Below, piece by piece: positions 63,160 to 64,000 of a stretch of DNA of 64,000 nucleotides. The stretch spans positions 84,344,446 to 84,408,445 of the forward strand of contig NC_133971.1 of assembly GCF_031877795.1 (NCBI RefSeq). The letters run 5' to 3'. The DNA is from Strix aluco. Its lineage: Eukaryota > Chordata > Aves > Strigiformes > Strigidae. Below the pieces are notes generated by a model. The model did no database searches, had not been told where the DNA came from, and saw only the letters and a program-made list of their open reading frames with translations. Each line of letters starts with the position of its first letter. Positions within the stretch are counted from its first letter, which is position 1. Made by a program: the position numbers and the translations under genes.

Positions 63160-64000
63160 ATTAGCTCTAATCATTGCTTCTAGCAGGTATTTGTCTAACC
63201 CACTTCAGAGAACATGAGTAATGGAGACTCCAGTCACCCGAGACAGTTCTCCAGTGCTTTGTATTCTTTATCCTTATTAGTATTACCTAAATGCTAACCT
63301 AAACCTACCCTGGTGTGATTCACATCCATTACTCCACCATGGGCAAAGGGAATAGACTGCTGTTTTCCTCCTGGTAACTGTGAGATATTTTGAAGTACAT
63401 GAGAACCTCTAGTTTGTGTTCTCACACCCCACCTGCAATGCTTTCTGCTTTTTAGGCTGGCAGGCCCTAATTTCTTGAGTATTTCCTAATAAGTCACATT
63501 TTCTAGACTGGTAGCCATGCCCATGTCAGACCTCTGCTCCAACTGGGTAGTTTTGCTGTTGAGACCTTCCCAGCTCTGTGTGAGGCTACAGAGATACTTC
63601 ATATGCCTGGTAGGCTTTGATCCTCTTGACACATCCTGGGATAATGACCCTTTTTTCCCCCCAACAGCCAGACTTTATTGACAGGAATGATTCTCTACAA
63701 TCCCTGCATCTTTTCCTGAAGATTTGCCACCTAACCAACCCTATCTATGTGTGATTTTCTGTTTGTAGTACTTTGCACTTGTCCTTCCTGAACTTCATCC
63801 TAATTTTTAGACAATGTTTTTTTGATTTTTGCCAAGATGGTTTTAGATGCTAATCCTGTTCTCCAGAGTGTCTGTAGTCACTCCCAGCTTCGTGTAATCT
63901 TCAGATTTAATAAGTGTGCTCTATTTCATCGTCCAGGTCAGTAATGAATGTGCTGAGCAGAACCAGACTATATAGATCCAGCAGAGCTCTGCTCACAGTG
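63160..64000 (-). mobile_element. Ancient CR1-family LINE relic, cut by the window end
   Basis: The plus strand follows the reverse complement of an old amniote CR1 copy in order over about 840 bp. Landmarks are TTTGTCTAACC, AATGGAGACTCCAGTCACC, TTCTCCAGTGCTTT, AATGCTAACCTAAACCTACC, CATTACTCC, TTTTGAAGTACATGAGAACC, GTACTTTGCACTTGTCCTTC, CTGAACTTCATCCTAATTTT, CTAATCCTGTTCTCCAGAGT and GTCAGTAATGAATGTGCTGA. It covers the reverse-transcriptase core to the 3' region on the minus strand. Translation on the minus strand near 63930-63960 gives a recognisable FITDLDDEIE stretch (FINDLDDGIE in active elements), followed directly by stops and a frameshift where the catalytic Asp-Asp motif should be. It is clearly non-functional and older than the 42-kb copy. 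It continues beyond the window. Confidence 0.8.

Noticed and set aside
1..64000. CRISPR arrays, prokaryotic operons, phage or endogenous retrovirus structures
   Set aside because: No regularly spaced direct repeats with unique spacers, no dense same-strand genes, and no LTR pair or retroviral gene order seen.

Overview
The window looks like ordinary nuclear DNA of a bird, or possibly another archosaur or reptile. The best evidence is a CR1 non-LTR retrotransposon tail at 42161-43185 that keeps the CR1 terminal octamer repeat (ATTCTATG-type, read on the minus strand). Three older, much decayed CR1-family relics also occur (about 8290-8400, 35620-35900, 63160-64000). There are no operons, no prokaryotic gene density, and no protein-coding gene that I can recognise. 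Interspersed repeats are sparse and the base composition is moderate, with one sharp CpG island.

Layout. Positions 1-3935 are non-coding flank with no recognisable gene. An A-rich tract (3936-3976) precedes a strong CpG island (about 4125-4795) with GC boxes, a (GGGCC)n tract, a 20-bp direct repeat and a consensus splice donor on the plus strand (GAG|GTGAGT, cut after 4543). The simplest reading is the promoter and non-coding first exon of a plus-strand gene. The rest of the window would then be a very long first intron or, failing that, intergenic DNA. A GC-rich degenerate minisatellite with a core of about 27 bp (4795-5235) sits just inside that intron. A secondary CpG cluster lies at 25440-25560. 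From 5.2 kb to the end I find no exon I can defend. That stretch holds microsatellites, homopolymer tracts, small inverted repeats, G-quadruplex-type sequences and the CR1 relics, all of which are on the minus strand.

The most unusual feature is a 114-bp segment present twice without a mismatch, 3.5 kb apart in direct orientation (28143-28256 and 31652-31765). The first copy is bracketed by a 7-bp direct repeat (TGTCTAG), which suggests it is the inserted copy. I found no convincing new biological system. The remaining observations are candidates of low to moderate interest, and most of the longer open frames look like chance or low-complexity artefacts.
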